This document shows positions 16,020 through 23,442 of a stretch of 27,268 nt of DNA, piece by piece. The stretch lies in NCBI GenBank assembly GCA_023390415.1, contig JAEWCW010000067.1, positions 1 to 27,268 on the forward strand. The letters run 5' to 3'. Source of the stretch: Pseudomonadota bacterium (lineage in GTDB: Bacteria; Pseudomonadota; Alphaproteobacteria; Sphingomonadales; Sphingomonadaceae). The position numbers and the translations under genes are program-made. The notes under the pieces were generated by a model that was not told the origin of the DNA, made no database searches, and saw nothing but the letters and a program-made list of their open reading frames with translations. Every line of letters begins with the position of its first letter. The first letter of the stretch is position 1.

Positions 16020-17030
16020 TCAGGCCGCCTCGGCCTTGGCGCGCGCCTTCTCCTTGGGCAGGGCCTCGAGGAACTCGCCGAGGCCGCGCTCGTAGCGGCT
16101 GAGCCATTTCGTGGACCGCGGAAGCTCGCGGCTGCCGAGCGCCCCGGCGTCCTTCGCGGCCTCGATGATCGCCGGATGGACGTAGGATTTGCGGCTGATC
16201 GCGGCGGTGTTGCCGAGCGCCTCGGCGACCGGCTCGATCACGCTCTTCAGCTTCACCTTGCCGTGCTTCTGCGCGCGCTTCACCATCTCCTCGAAGGCGA
16301 TGACGCTCGCGCCCCAGGTACGGAAATCCTTTGCGGTGAATTCGTCGCCCATCGCCTCGCGGATATAGGCGTTCACGTCCGTCGAGGTGACCGGGCAGAC
16401 CGCCCCGTCCTCGTCCCGATATTCGAACAGATTCTGCCCGGGCAGGTCCTGCGTCCGCCGGGCGATCCGGACGAGGTTGCGGTCGCTGAGGACGACGTCG
16501 CGCTTGATGCCGTGCTTTCCGGTATAGCTGATGTGGAGCTTGCTCCCCTTCACCCTGGCGTGGCGGTTGCGCAGGGTGGTCGCGCCGAAGCTCTTATTCT
16601 CCTTCGCATATTCCTCGTTGCCGACCCGCATTCGGGTCTCGTCGATCAGCCGGACGACCGCGGCGAGCACGGTGTCGCGGTCGGTTGCCTTGCCGGCGAG
16701 GTCCTTCTCGACGCGCGCGCGAAGCTTGGGCAGCGCCCGGCCGAAGGCGGCGAGCCGCTCATATTTCCTGTTCTCCTGCTGCTCGCGGAAGCCGGGATGG
16801 TAGCGATATTGCCGCCGCCCGCGCGCGTCGTAGCCGATCGCCTGGATGTGCCCGTTCGGATCCGGGCAGAACCAGCATTTCTCATAGGCCGGCGGCATGC
16901 CGATCGCGTTCAGCCGATCGATCTCGTCACGGTCGGTGATCCGCGACCCGTCGGGCGCGAAATATTGCCAGTAGCGGCCGTGGCGCTTGCGGGTGATGCC
17001 CGGGAGGCTGTCGTCGACATATTTGAGCAT
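16020..17030 (-). CDS. DNA topoisomerase IB (poxvirus-type)
   Basis: A 336-residue monomeric type IB topoisomerase that relaxes supercoils by a 3'-phosphotyrosyl intermediate. Numbering from the ATG at 17030: active tyrosine Y283 in SRKSYVHPAI; asparagine N274 in LGNTAAISRK, where the vaccinia enzyme has histidine, as in the Deinococcus homologue; the arginine in KDFRTWGAS; the lysine in SYTGKHGIKRDV; and the arginine in ETRMRVGNEEYA. The N-terminal part has GRYWQYFAPDGSRI and the C-terminus is Lys/Ala-rich. The frame also offers a GTG at 17042, but the ATG has a GGCGGGA site and the GTG has none. It stands alone between the channel gene and the exopolysaccharide genes. Confidence 0.93.
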   Translation of the reverse strand: MLKYVDDSLPGITRKRHGRYWQYFAPDGSRITDRDEIDRLNAIGMPPAYEKCWFCPDPNGHIQAIGYDARGRRQYRYHPGFREQQENRKYERLAAFGRALPKLRARVEKDLAGKATDRDTVLAAVVRLIDETRMRVGNEEYAKENKSFGATTLRNRHARVKGSKLHISYTGKHGIKRDVVLSDRNLVRIARRTQDLPGQNLFEYRDEDGAVCPVTSTDVNAYIREAMGDEFTAKDFRTWGASVIAFEEMVKRAQKHGKVKLKSVIEPVAEALGNTAAISRKSYVHPAIIEAAKDAGALGSRELPRSTKWLSRYERGLGEFLEALPKEKARAKAEAA

Positions 17031-17069
17031 CGGTCCCGCCACAAAGCGCGCGGAACCGCTTCGTTCCGC

Positions 17070-18431
17070 TCAGGCCGAAGCGGGCTCCGGCGCGGCGCCC
17101 GGAAACAGGGTGCGGCGCTTGGGCGCAGGCCGGTGGTTGCGGCTGACATAGGCGTCGAAGCCAATCTGCGCGCCGATCACCAGCCATGCGAAGGGCTGGT
17201 AGGCAATTCCGACGAACAGGGATCCGACCATGTAGATGATGTGGAAATGCTGGAGGCTGGTGGCGAGGGGCGCGATCCAGGCCTTGTCGTCCTCCTCGCC
17301 CCGGAAGCGCCGGCGCAAGATCTCCATCCGCACGATCCCGCCGACATTGATCAGAAGGAACAGGATGAGGCCCGGGAAACCCTGCTCGCCCAGCATCTCG
17401 AAATAGGAGCTGTGATAGGCGCGCGCCTCGTCGGCATGGACCTGCTCGTTGACGATCGCCATCTCGCCGGATTCCTGGGTCGCGACGGTGCGCACCAGGA
17501 TGCGGTTGCCGCGATAGGCGCCGAAGCCGCCGCCGAGCGGATGCTCGGTCGCGTAATTCCAGGTCCAGGCCCAGACCGCGAGGCGGACGCCGGCCGACTG
17601 ATCGGCCTGGTAGCCCTGGATCGTCGCCATCCGGCCGGTGAAGCTGTCCGGAAGGAAGGGCACCGCTGCAAGGCCGACCGCGGCTGCAGTCGCGAGATAG
17701 AGGAAGCGGCGCTTGACGTCGCGGAGCATCAGCACGGCCAGGACGCCGATGCAGACGAGACCGGTGCGCGCCTCCGTGCCGATCGGCATCAGCAGGCAGG
17801 CGAAGATCAGGCATCCGGCGAAGAGCTTGGTCCGCCAGTCCGCCGGAAAGATGGTCGAATGCCGCGCCGCCCACAGGATCAGCGGGACCAAAGCGATCGC
17901 GACGGTCGAGATCGTGCTGCTCTCGTAGAGGCCGCTATTGTTGTCGACGAGCAGGTTGAGGACTCCGTAGCCGCCGCCCGAAAGGACCGTCTTGAGCCCG
18001 CCGGTGATGATGATCGACGAGGCGGAGAGGATGAGGAACAGGATCAGCGCCTCGATCCGGAGCCGCGTGCGGAGCGTGAAGGGCAGGAAGATGGCGAAGA
18101 CCAGGGCCTTCCATGCCCAGTCCCATTTCTCCCAGGCCTCGATCGGGAAATCGGCGCGGAAGGTCGTGAACAGGCTGTAGCCCAGCAGGACGGCGACGAG
18201 ACCCTGGCGCGCGGTGAAGGTGAAGCCCTTCATTCTGTCGCCGATCGCCCAGCCGACCACCGCCAGCAGCGCCACGATCATCGAGAGCGGGATCGAATTC
18301 AGCAGGTAATAAGACAGCCGGTGCGGCGAGACCGTGTCGACATAGACGTAGGCCAGCGCGAACAGGAACGGCCGCTTGAAGCCGAGCGCCAGCAGTGCCG
18401 CGAGGAAGCCGATCAGCGCGAGGTCACGCAC
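17070..18431 (-). CDS. O-antigen-ligase-like protein, exosortase-A-associated type
   Basis: A 453-residue polytopic membrane protein of the Wzy/WaaL group. The beginning (VRDLALIGFLAALLALGFKR, then PFLFALAYVYVDTVSPHRLS) is what I know from the family annotated as putative O-glycosylation ligase, exosortase A system-associated (TIGR03097). About ten hydrophobic segments surround a large loop with GYQADQSAGVRLAVWAW and HPLGGGFGAY, and the late EARAYHSSYFEMLGEQGFPG motif typical of ligases. The likely role is polymerisation or attachment of a surface glycan at the periplasmic face. The GTG at 18431 was chosen: GGAG lies 7 bases upstream and it overlaps the upstream 48-codon gene. The frame is open further up but gives only a basic tail. 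Confidence 0.88.
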   Translation of the reverse strand: MRDLALIGFLAALLALGFKRPFLFALAYVYVDTVSPHRLSYYLLNSIPLSMIVALLAVVGWAIGDRMKGFTFTARQGLVAVLLGYSLFTTFRADFPIEAWEKWDWAWKALVFAIFLPFTLRTRLRIEALILFLILSASSIIITGGLKTVLSGGGYGVLNLLVDNNSGLYESSTISTVAIALVPLILWAARHSTIFPADWRTKLFAGCLIFACLLMPIGTEARTGLVCIGVLAVLMLRDVKRRFLYLATAAAVGLAAVPFLPDSFTGRMATIQGYQADQSAGVRLAVWAWTWNYATEHPLGGGFGAYRGNRILVRTVATQESGEMAIVNEQVHADEARAYHSSYFEMLGEQGFPGLILFLLINVGGIVRMEILRRRFRGEEDDKAWIAPLATSLQHFHIIYMVGSLFVGIAYQPFAWLVIGAQIGFDAYVSRNHRPAPKRRTLFPGAAPEPASA

Positions 18432-18570
18432 CGGCGGACTCCTCGTCGGTCGCCGCGCGCGCAAACGGGCTCGGGGGCGCCGAATCCTCGGGATCGCGCA
18501 TGCGCACGAACCGCCAGGCGACGAGCAGCAGCAGGCCGTGGCTTACGGCTAGCGCCAAATTGTCGATCAT
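18424..18570 (-). CDS. Small membrane peptide, 48 residues, coupled to the ligase gene
   Basis: A short frame from the ATG at 18570 begins MIDNLALAVSHGLLLLVAWR and ends at a TGA that overlaps the ligase gene's GTG start by 8 bases. Residues about 4-22 form one hydrophobic helix, followed by FVRMRDPEDS and an acidic tail. GGGGA lies about 6 bases upstream of the start. The overlap with the ligase start and the helix-then-charged layout argue for a real gene that may partner the ligase in the membrane. I recall similar tiny proteins ahead of this ligase in sphingomonads but cannot confirm it. No function is known. Confidence 0.6.
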   Translation of the reverse strand: MIDNLALAVSHGLLLLVAWRFVRMRDPEDSAPPSPFARAATDEESAGA

Positions 18571-18610
18571 GGCCGTCCCCGCTCCATTGCTGCGGGATAG
18601 ACGCGCGCGG

Positions 18611-18625
18611 TTGACGCGCCGTTAA
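18611..18625. promoter_or_regulatory. CtrA-like box TTGA-N7-TTAA, copy 1
   Basis: TTGACGCGCCGTTAA lies midway between the divergent 48-codon gene (41 bases away) and the asparagine-synthase-like gene (45 bases away). It is also an imperfect dyad, TTGACG-N3-CGTTAA. With flanks (18606-18626) it matches 21408-21428 at 19 of 21 positions. It differs in one base from the CtrA consensus TTAA-N7-TTAA; CtrA binding is inferred. Confidence 0.5.
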
Positions 18626-18669
18626 GGACGCCCGCGCTTTCTTAACCTCTGGCAGGGTAACCAGCGGCC

Positions 18670-20460
18670 ATGGGCGCCCTCTTCCTCGTCGACGCGCGGG
18701 ATCCGAACTTCGCCGACGCCGCCATGGCCGCCGGTGCGACGCAATTGCGCCTGCAGGGGCTCGAGCCGACCGAAGCCAGCCTTCCCGGGTGGAAACTGCT
18801 CCACGCGCCCTACATCCAGGGCGGCCCGGACACCTTCCTCGCCGATGGAGAGGACCTCGTCGCGGTCGCCGGCACGCTCGTCTATGACGGGATGATGGGC
18901 CGCCCGGCGCTTCAGGCGCTGCTCCGGACGGTCGCGCTCCCTGCACCCGACTGGAGCCGGATCGGCGGCCATTTCGCCGCTCTGATCCGCAAGGCCGGCC
19001 GCACCTTCCTCATCACCGATTATTTCGCCGCCTATCAGCTCTTCCACGATTCCGCGATGCGGCTCTTCTCGACCTCGCTGCTTGCCGCGGCCGAGGCGCT
19101 GCCGCGGCTGAGCTTCGACCCGCAAGGCGTCTATGAATTCGCGTTCAACGTCCTTCCGATCGGCGACGACACGATCTTCAGCGAGCTGAAGACGCTCGGC
19201 CCCTATCGGGCGGTGGAGCTCGCCGCGGACGGCCCCAAGCTTCACGGCCTCGCCAAGCCGCTGCCCGAGATCGAGCAGGGCGTTCCGCTCTCCGAGCGGA
19301 TCGAGCGGCACCGCGCCGCCTTGTCGGCGATCGTCCGGCCGCATCTCGAAGCGTTCGGCGCGCGGGTGAATTGCCCGCTCTCCGGCGGCCTGGATTCGCG
19401 CCTCCTCTTCGCGCTGATGCGCGCAGAAGGCTGGCAGCCGAACCTGTTCGTCTATGGCGGCGCCGAGAGCGGCGACGTCCGCATCGCCCGTCACATCGGC
19501 GCGGCGCTCGGCGTCGAGGTCGACTGGCTGGACAAGGAAGCCTGGCGCCAGGTCGATCCCGACGATTTTGCGGAGCAGGTGGAGCGCAATCATTTCGCCT
19601 ATGACGGGCTCCCCAATTACGGCGAATTGTTCGAGAACGGCGCCAACGCCTTTGCCCTCGCCCGCCGCCATGCCGGCTCTGCACTCTCCGCCTCCGGCTC
19701 GGCCGGCGAGATCATGCGCAACTTCTTCTATCTTCCAGCCCGGCCGACGCGGGCGCTGACGGTCGCCCGCAGCTTCTATGCGCGCTACGCGCTCGGCGAC
19801 GTCACCGGCCTGTTCGACGAGCGCGCCTTCCTCGGCCGGCTGGAGGACAAGATCCTCGAAGGCCTCGGTCTCTCCGGCGAGCGTGGGCCGCTGTCGCGCG
19901 GGCTGATCGAGCAGGTCTATCCGCGCGTCCGCGCCCGCGCGACGCTCGGCCGCGAGATCAGCCTCGAGACGCGCCACGGCGCCTATCTCACCCCTTTCAT
20001 GGACCATCGCGTCGTCGCCGAGTCGATGCGGCTCCCGCTCGGCCTCAAGAATGCCGGCCGCTTCCAGGCCGCGCTGCTCGCCGCGATCGATCCGGAGCTC
20101 GCCGCCTTGCCCTCGGTCTACGGCCACCATTTTTCGGGCCCGCCCGGCCTAAGCCACCGCCTCGCCGAATGGACGACCCGCGCACGCCCCGCCTGGCTGC
20201 GCCAACGCAGCTACGCGCTCCGCCGCCGCCTCGGCCCCGTCGCCGACGAGCATGGTGGCCTGCTCAGCCCCGATTATATCGGCTGGGTAATCGACCTCGA
20301 GTTCCCGGCGATGCGGCGGTTCTTCCGCACCGATCGGATCGCCGACAGCGGCATGATGCGGCGGATCGCCAACCTCGAATATCTCGCCGACCGCCTCGGC
20401 ACCCGCCTGGCCGACCCGGCCCGGGCGAGATCTGCCGAAGCGCTCCGCCGCGCGGCCTAG
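18670..20460 (+). CDS. Asparagine-synthase-like protein lacking the glutaminase cysteine
   Basis: A 596-residue protein built like asparagine synthetase B. The N-terminal Ntn-like part (about 1-200) keeps the layout seen in GHFAALIRKAGRTFLITDYF and FAFNVLPIGDDTIFSELK, but it begins MGALFLVD. It has no Cys at position 2, so it should not release ammonia from glutamine. The C-terminal PP-loop domain has the ATP pyrophosphatase motif SGGLDS at 238-243, so adenylation chemistry looks intact. The enzyme may amidate or ligate a carboxyl group using free ammonia or another amine, for example on a polysaccharide sugar acid; this is inference from its exopolysaccharide neighbours. It starts 100 bases from the divergent 48-codon gene and shares the CtrA-like box. 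It ends on the same CTAG as the opposing beta-helix gene. Confidence 0.85.
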   Translation: MGALFLVDARDPNFADAAMAAGATQLRLQGLEPTEASLPGWKLLHAPYIQGGPDTFLADGEDLVAVAGTLVYDGMMGRPALQALLRTVALPAPDWSRIGGHFAALIRKAGRTFLITDYFAAYQLFHDSAMRLFSTSLLAAAEALPRLSFDPQGVYEFAFNVLPIGDDTIFSELKTLGPYRAVELAADGPKLHGLAKPLPEIEQGVPLSERIERHRAALSAIVRPHLEAFGARVNCPLSGGLDSRLLFALMRAEGWQPNLFVYGGAESGDVRIARHIGAALGVEVDWLDKEAWRQVDPDDFAEQVERNHFAYDGLPNYGELFENGANAFALARRHAGSALSASGSAGEIMRNFFYLPARPTRALTVARSFYARYALGDVTGLFDERAFLGRLEDKILEGLGLSGERGPLSRGLIEQVYPRVRARATLGREISLETRHGAYLTPFMDHRVVAESMRLPLGLKNAGRFQAALLAAIDPELAALPSVYGHHFSGPPGLSHRLAEWTTRARPAWLRQRSYALRRRLGPVADEHGGLLSPDYIGWVIDLEFPAMRRFFRTDRIADSGMMRRIANLEYLADRLGTRLADPARARSAEALRRAA

Positions 20461-21389
20461 CGCCGCACGAAGGGGCGGATTCCGGCGGCGATTCGGTTGT
20501 TGCGAAGGATGAGGGCGTCGCCGCTCCAGTCGGCGACGAAATTGGTCTGCCAGCGGAAGCCGGGCGCGACCGAGACGTCATTGCCCTCGATGGTCAGGCC
20601 GGCCGAGCTGTTGGCGCGCTCCTCGGCGGCGACGGCGATCATTGCGCCGTAATTCTCCTTGCCGGTGCCGTTGACGAAAATGTTGCCGGCGATCCGGCCT
20701 GAGGCGCCCTCGGGAAGGTCGACGAGATAATTGGTCGTGCGCCCGTTGCTGTCGTCGAAGCTCGAGTCCGTGATCTCGATCCGGGGCGCGCGGCTCTTGA
20801 GATAATGGCCGCCCGTGCCGCGCTCGAAGCGGGTGCGGGTCACGATGAGGGCGCCGAAATGGCCGACATAGAGGGAATGGGCCCCATTGCCGTCGGGATG
20901 GCGGCCGAGACCGCTGAAGGTGGAGCGGTCGATCCTGATCGTGCCGCCCGGATCGACCGCCGAGAGGATTCCCGACTGGCCGTCGATGAACAAGGTTTCG
21001 GAGACGATGAGGTCGCCCTGCTCGATTCGGATCCCCGCGCCGTTGCCGTCCTCCACCTCCATATGTGTGAAGGTGAGGCCTTCGACCCGCGCCGAACGGC
21101 CGCGCAGGACCAGGGTCGCCTTGTCCTCGCAGATGGCCGCATCGAAGACCGCCGTGCCGGGCTCGACGGCGACGAAGGCGACGCTGCCCGATTCCTGGAC
21201 GGCGCAGTCGCGATAGCGGCCGGGCGCGATCCGGATCGTACCGCTGCCGCCGCCGATCGCCGAGACCGCGTCCTGAAGCCGGCGGAAGCTCTCGCCCGTC
21301 TCCGCAATCGTGAACGGATCGGCCACCCTTTGCGCGCCAAGCGGGGTCGCGACGATCAGGCCGGAGAGGAGGAGGAGCGCCGTTCGCAT
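20457..21389 (-). CDS. Exported right-handed parallel beta-helix protein
   Basis: A 310-residue secreted protein. A signal peptide (MRTALLLLSGLIVATPLGA, cleavage near residue 19) is followed by repeated short turns typical of pectate-lyase-like helices, such as LVLRGRSARVEGLTFTHME, GDLIVSETLFIDGQSGIL, GALIVTRTRFERGTGGHYL and PRIEITDSSFDDSNGRT. Family members include polysaccharide lyases, epimerases and glycan-binding proteins; which applies here is not clear, and I see no certain catalytic set. Two cysteines near the N-terminus (in RYRDCAV and AAICEDK) could form a disulfide. The ATG at 21389 gives the cleanest signal peptide; a GTG at 21398 is an alternative. Its position among glycan genes suggests trimming or modification of the exported polymer. 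Confidence 0.85.
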   Translation of the reverse strand: MRTALLLLSGLIVATPLGAQRVADPFTIAETGESFRRLQDAVSAIGGGSGTIRIAPGRYRDCAVQESGSVAFVAVEPGTAVFDAAICEDKATLVLRGRSARVEGLTFTHMEVEDGNGAGIRIEQGDLIVSETLFIDGQSGILSAVDPGGTIRIDRSTFSGLGRHPDGNGAHSLYVGHFGALIVTRTRFERGTGGHYLKSRAPRIEITDSSFDDSNGRTTNYLVDLPEGASGRIAGNIFVNGTGKENYGAMIAVAAEERANSSAGLTIEGNDVSVAPGFRWQTNFVADWSGDALILRNNRIAAGIRPFVRR

Positions 21390-21412
21390 CGGCCCCACCT
21401 ACGCCAACGCGG

Positions 21413-21427
21413 TTGACGGCCCGTTAA
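21413..21427. promoter_or_regulatory. CtrA-like box TTGA-N7-TTAA, copy 2
   Basis: TTGACGGCCCGTTAA lies between the divergent beta-helix gene (24 bases from its ATG) and the glycosyltransferase gene (25 bases from its ATG). It has the same dyad and flanks as copy 1 at 18611. Its closeness to both starts fits an operator or activator site; the bound protein is inferred. Confidence 0.5.
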
Positions 21428-21451
21428 GCCAAAGCTGGCAGACGGGCGGCC

Positions 21452-22654
21452 ATGCGGGTCCTCCACGTTCTCGATCACGGCCTTCCGCTGCAGAGCGGCT
21501 ACACCTTCCGGACGCGTGCGATCGTGAAGGCGCAGCTGGCGCGCGGCTGGGAGGCGGCGTGCATCACCGGCCCGCGCCACGCCGCCGAGACGCCGGGCCC
21601 AGAGACGGTGGACGGAATCGGCTTCCATCGCACGGCCGAACGACCCGCCGGTCCACCGGTCTGGCGTGAATGGCGCGAGACCCAAATCTTCCGCGACCGG
21701 ATCGCCGCCGTGATCCGCGATTGGCGGCCGGACGTGGTCCACGCTCATTCGCCGGTGCTGAACGCGCTTGCCGCAGAGAAAGCGGCGCGGCGCGCGGGCC
21801 TCCCCTTCGTCTACGAGATCCGCGCCTTCTGGGAGGACGCCGCGGTCGGCAACGGCACCGGCCGCGAAGGCTCGCCGCGCTACCGGCTGACCCGGGCGCT
21901 GGAGACCCGCGCCGCCCGAGCGTCCGACGGCGTGGTGACGATCTGCGAGGGTCTGCGCGGCGACCTGATCGCCCGTGGAATCGCCCCTTCCAAGATCGTC
22001 GTCGCGCCCAATGGCGTCGACCTCGACCTGTTCGGCGAACCGGCTCCGCGCGACACCGCGCTCGCTGCCCGGCTTGGCCTCGACGATGCCGAGGTGATCG
22101 GCTTCATCGGCTCCTTCTACGATTATGAGGGGCTGGACGATCTCATCGCGGCGATGCCCGCGCTCGCGGCGCGGCGGCCGAAGGCGATGCTTCTCCTGGT
22201 GGGGGGCGGGCCGATGGAGGCGAAGCTTCGCGCCCAGGCCGAGGCCTCTCCGGCCGCGGACCGGATCCGCTTCGTCGGCCGCGTGCCCCACCAGGAGGTC
22301 GAGCGTTACTATGCCCTCATCGATCTGCTCGCCTATCCCCGCAAGGCGATGCGCCTCACTGAGCTGGTCACGCCGCTGAAGCCGCTCGAGGCGATGGCGC
22401 AGGGCCGGCTGGTCGCGGCGTCCGACGTGGGCGGCCACCGCGAGCTGATCGAGGACGGCGTCACCGGAACCCTGTTCCCGCCCGGCAATCCCGACGCGAT
22501 GGCGACGGCGCTCGCCGATCTGCTCGCCGACCGCGCCGGCTGGGCCGCTCGGCGCGAGACGGCGCGCCGCTTCGTCGAGGGCGATCGTAACTGGTCGTCA
22601 AATATTTCCGCTTATGCCCGCCTTTACCAAGATCTGACCGGCAAGGCGCTCTGA
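21452..22654 (+). CDS. GT4 glycosyltransferase, exosortase-A-associated (Daro_2409-like)
   Basis: A 400-residue GT-B fold enzyme transferring a sugar from a nucleotide donor in the cytoplasm. The opening MRVLHVLDHGLPLQSGYTFR closely fits the family TIGR04063, found beside exosortase A and PEP-CTERM loci. Other marks are VHAHSPVLNALAAEKAAR, VYEIRAFWEDAAV, VVAPNGVDLDLF, IGFIGSFYDYEGLDDLI and the donor-site motif LKPLEAMAQGRLVAASDVGG (E-x7-E type region). Length is normal. Its stop and the next gene's start share a base (TGATG), so they are translationally coupled. It probably builds the repeat unit of the glycan handled by the ligase-like protein at 17070-18431. Confidence 0.9.
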   Translation: MRVLHVLDHGLPLQSGYTFRTRAIVKAQLARGWEAACITGPRHAAETPGPETVDGIGFHRTAERPAGPPVWREWRETQIFRDRIAAVIRDWRPDVVHAHSPVLNALAAEKAARRAGLPFVYEIRAFWEDAAVGNGTGREGSPRYRLTRALETRAARASDGVVTICEGLRGDLIARGIAPSKIVVAPNGVDLDLFGEPAPRDTALAARLGLDDAEVIGFIGSFYDYEGLDDLIAAMPALAARRPKAMLLLVGGGPMEAKLRAQAEASPAADRIRFVGRVPHQEVERYYALIDLLAYPRKAMRLTELVTPLKPLEAMAQGRLVAASDVGGHRELIEDGVTGTLFPPGNPDAMATALADLLADRAGWAARRETARRFVEGDRNWSSNISAYARLYQDLTGKAL

Positions 22655-23442
22655 TGGCCACGCTCTACCACGACAGTTTCGCCGCCCGCACCCGCGGGCG
22701 CGGGATCGACCTTCCGGTCGCCGCTTTGGCCGCGGCATCGGTTGGCTTCGTCGCTTTCGCCATGCCTGGCGACCTCTTCGCCGAGGCGATCACGGCGACC
22801 GGCCTCCCCGCACTTGTGCCCGCAGCCGCACCGCCCCTCGGCTCGACCGCCCGGGCGCTGGTCGTCGGCGCCGCCGCCGTCGCCACCTTCGCCATCGTCC
22901 TCCTGCTGCTCCGCCTGCTCGACCGCCGGCCCACCGAACGGCCAGCGCCGGTCCGTTACAGCGCGCCCGCGGAGCCGGAGTTCGAGCCCGAGCTGCCGCG
23001 CTTGCGCCGCGCCGACGTCCATCCGGACGCGCCCGCACGCCGGCCGATCCTCGCAGCAAGCGAGCTCGGGGAGCCGGATTTCGCGCCGCCGCCGCCACTT
23101 GCGCCGGAGCCCGAGCCCGAGCCCGAGCCGGTCGAGGATGCGCAGTGGGACCCGCTTCCCCTTGTGGAAGAGGCGCAGCCCGAACCGGAACCGGAACCCG
23201 AGCCCGAACCGGAAATGCAGGCGCCGCCAGCGCCAGCCATTGCGTCTGACGATGACAGCATTTCCGACCTCGTCGCCCGGCTCGAGCGGGGTCTCGGCCG
23301 CCGCCAGCAGCCCGCCGCGCCCTATGCGTCAGCGCCCTCGCCCTCGCCCGCGCCCGCGCCGGAGATCTTCGCCGACGACGACAAGGACGACCGGCTGAAG
23401 AGCGCGATCGCGAATCTCCAGCGCCTCGCCTCGCGCGGCTAA
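22654..23442 (+). CDS. Membrane protein with Pro/Glu-rich tail, unknown function
   Basis: A 262-residue protein not recognised by family. Two hydrophobic helices (about 18-40, PVAALAAASVGFVAFAM, and 67-90, RALVVGAAAVATFAIVLLLL) are joined by an Ala/Pro loop. A 170-residue low-complexity tail carries Pro-Glu runs at residues 151-159 and 176-187, Ser/Ala-Pro runs near 230, and two short helices (SISDLVARLERGLGRR; the terminal DDRLKSAIANLQRLASR). Tail topology is probably cytoplasmic. The start overlaps the glycosyltransferase stop as TGATG, so a role tied to polysaccharide export or its membrane complex is likely but unproven. It ends on bases shared with the stop of the opposing 102-residue gene. 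Alternating PE runs can act as rigid spacers, as in TonB-like proteins. Confidence 0.8.
   Translation: MATLYHDSFAARTRGRGIDLPVAALAAASVGFVAFAMPGDLFAEAITATGLPALVPAAAPPLGSTARALVVGAAAVATFAIVLLLLRLLDRRPTERPAPVRYSAPAEPEFEPELPRLRRADVHPDAPARRPILAASELGEPDFAPPPPLAPEPEPEPEPVEDAQWDPLPLVEEAQPEPEPEPEPEPEMQAPPAPAIASDDDSISDLVARLERGLGRRQQPAAPYASAPSPSPAPAPEIFADDDKDDRLKSAIANLQRLASRG
23104..23214 (+). repeat. In-frame Pro-Glu coding repeats (two blocks)
   Basis: Block one (23104-23130) has four Pro-Glu pairs plus Pro, encoded by nearly pure CCCGAG units. Block two (23179-23214) has six pairs with mixed GAA/GAG and CCG/CCC codons. The purer first block would be prone to slippage in 6-base steps, which keeps frame; strains may differ in length. 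Confidence 0.7.

Noticed and set aside
16176..18614. Open frame of 812 codons on the plus strand across the topoisomerase and ligase genes
   Set aside because: It spans two well-supported genes on the other strand and shows no domain of its own.
18413..18946. Minus-strand frame of 177 codons covering the divergent promoter
   Set aside because: It overlaps the start of the asparagine-synthase-like gene and reads as Arg/Pro/Gly-rich text; the 48-codon frame in another phase fits better.
23104..23214. Pro-Glu coding repeats as a CRISPR-like or satellite array
   Set aside because: The units are 6-base in-frame codon pairs within a gene, without spacers.
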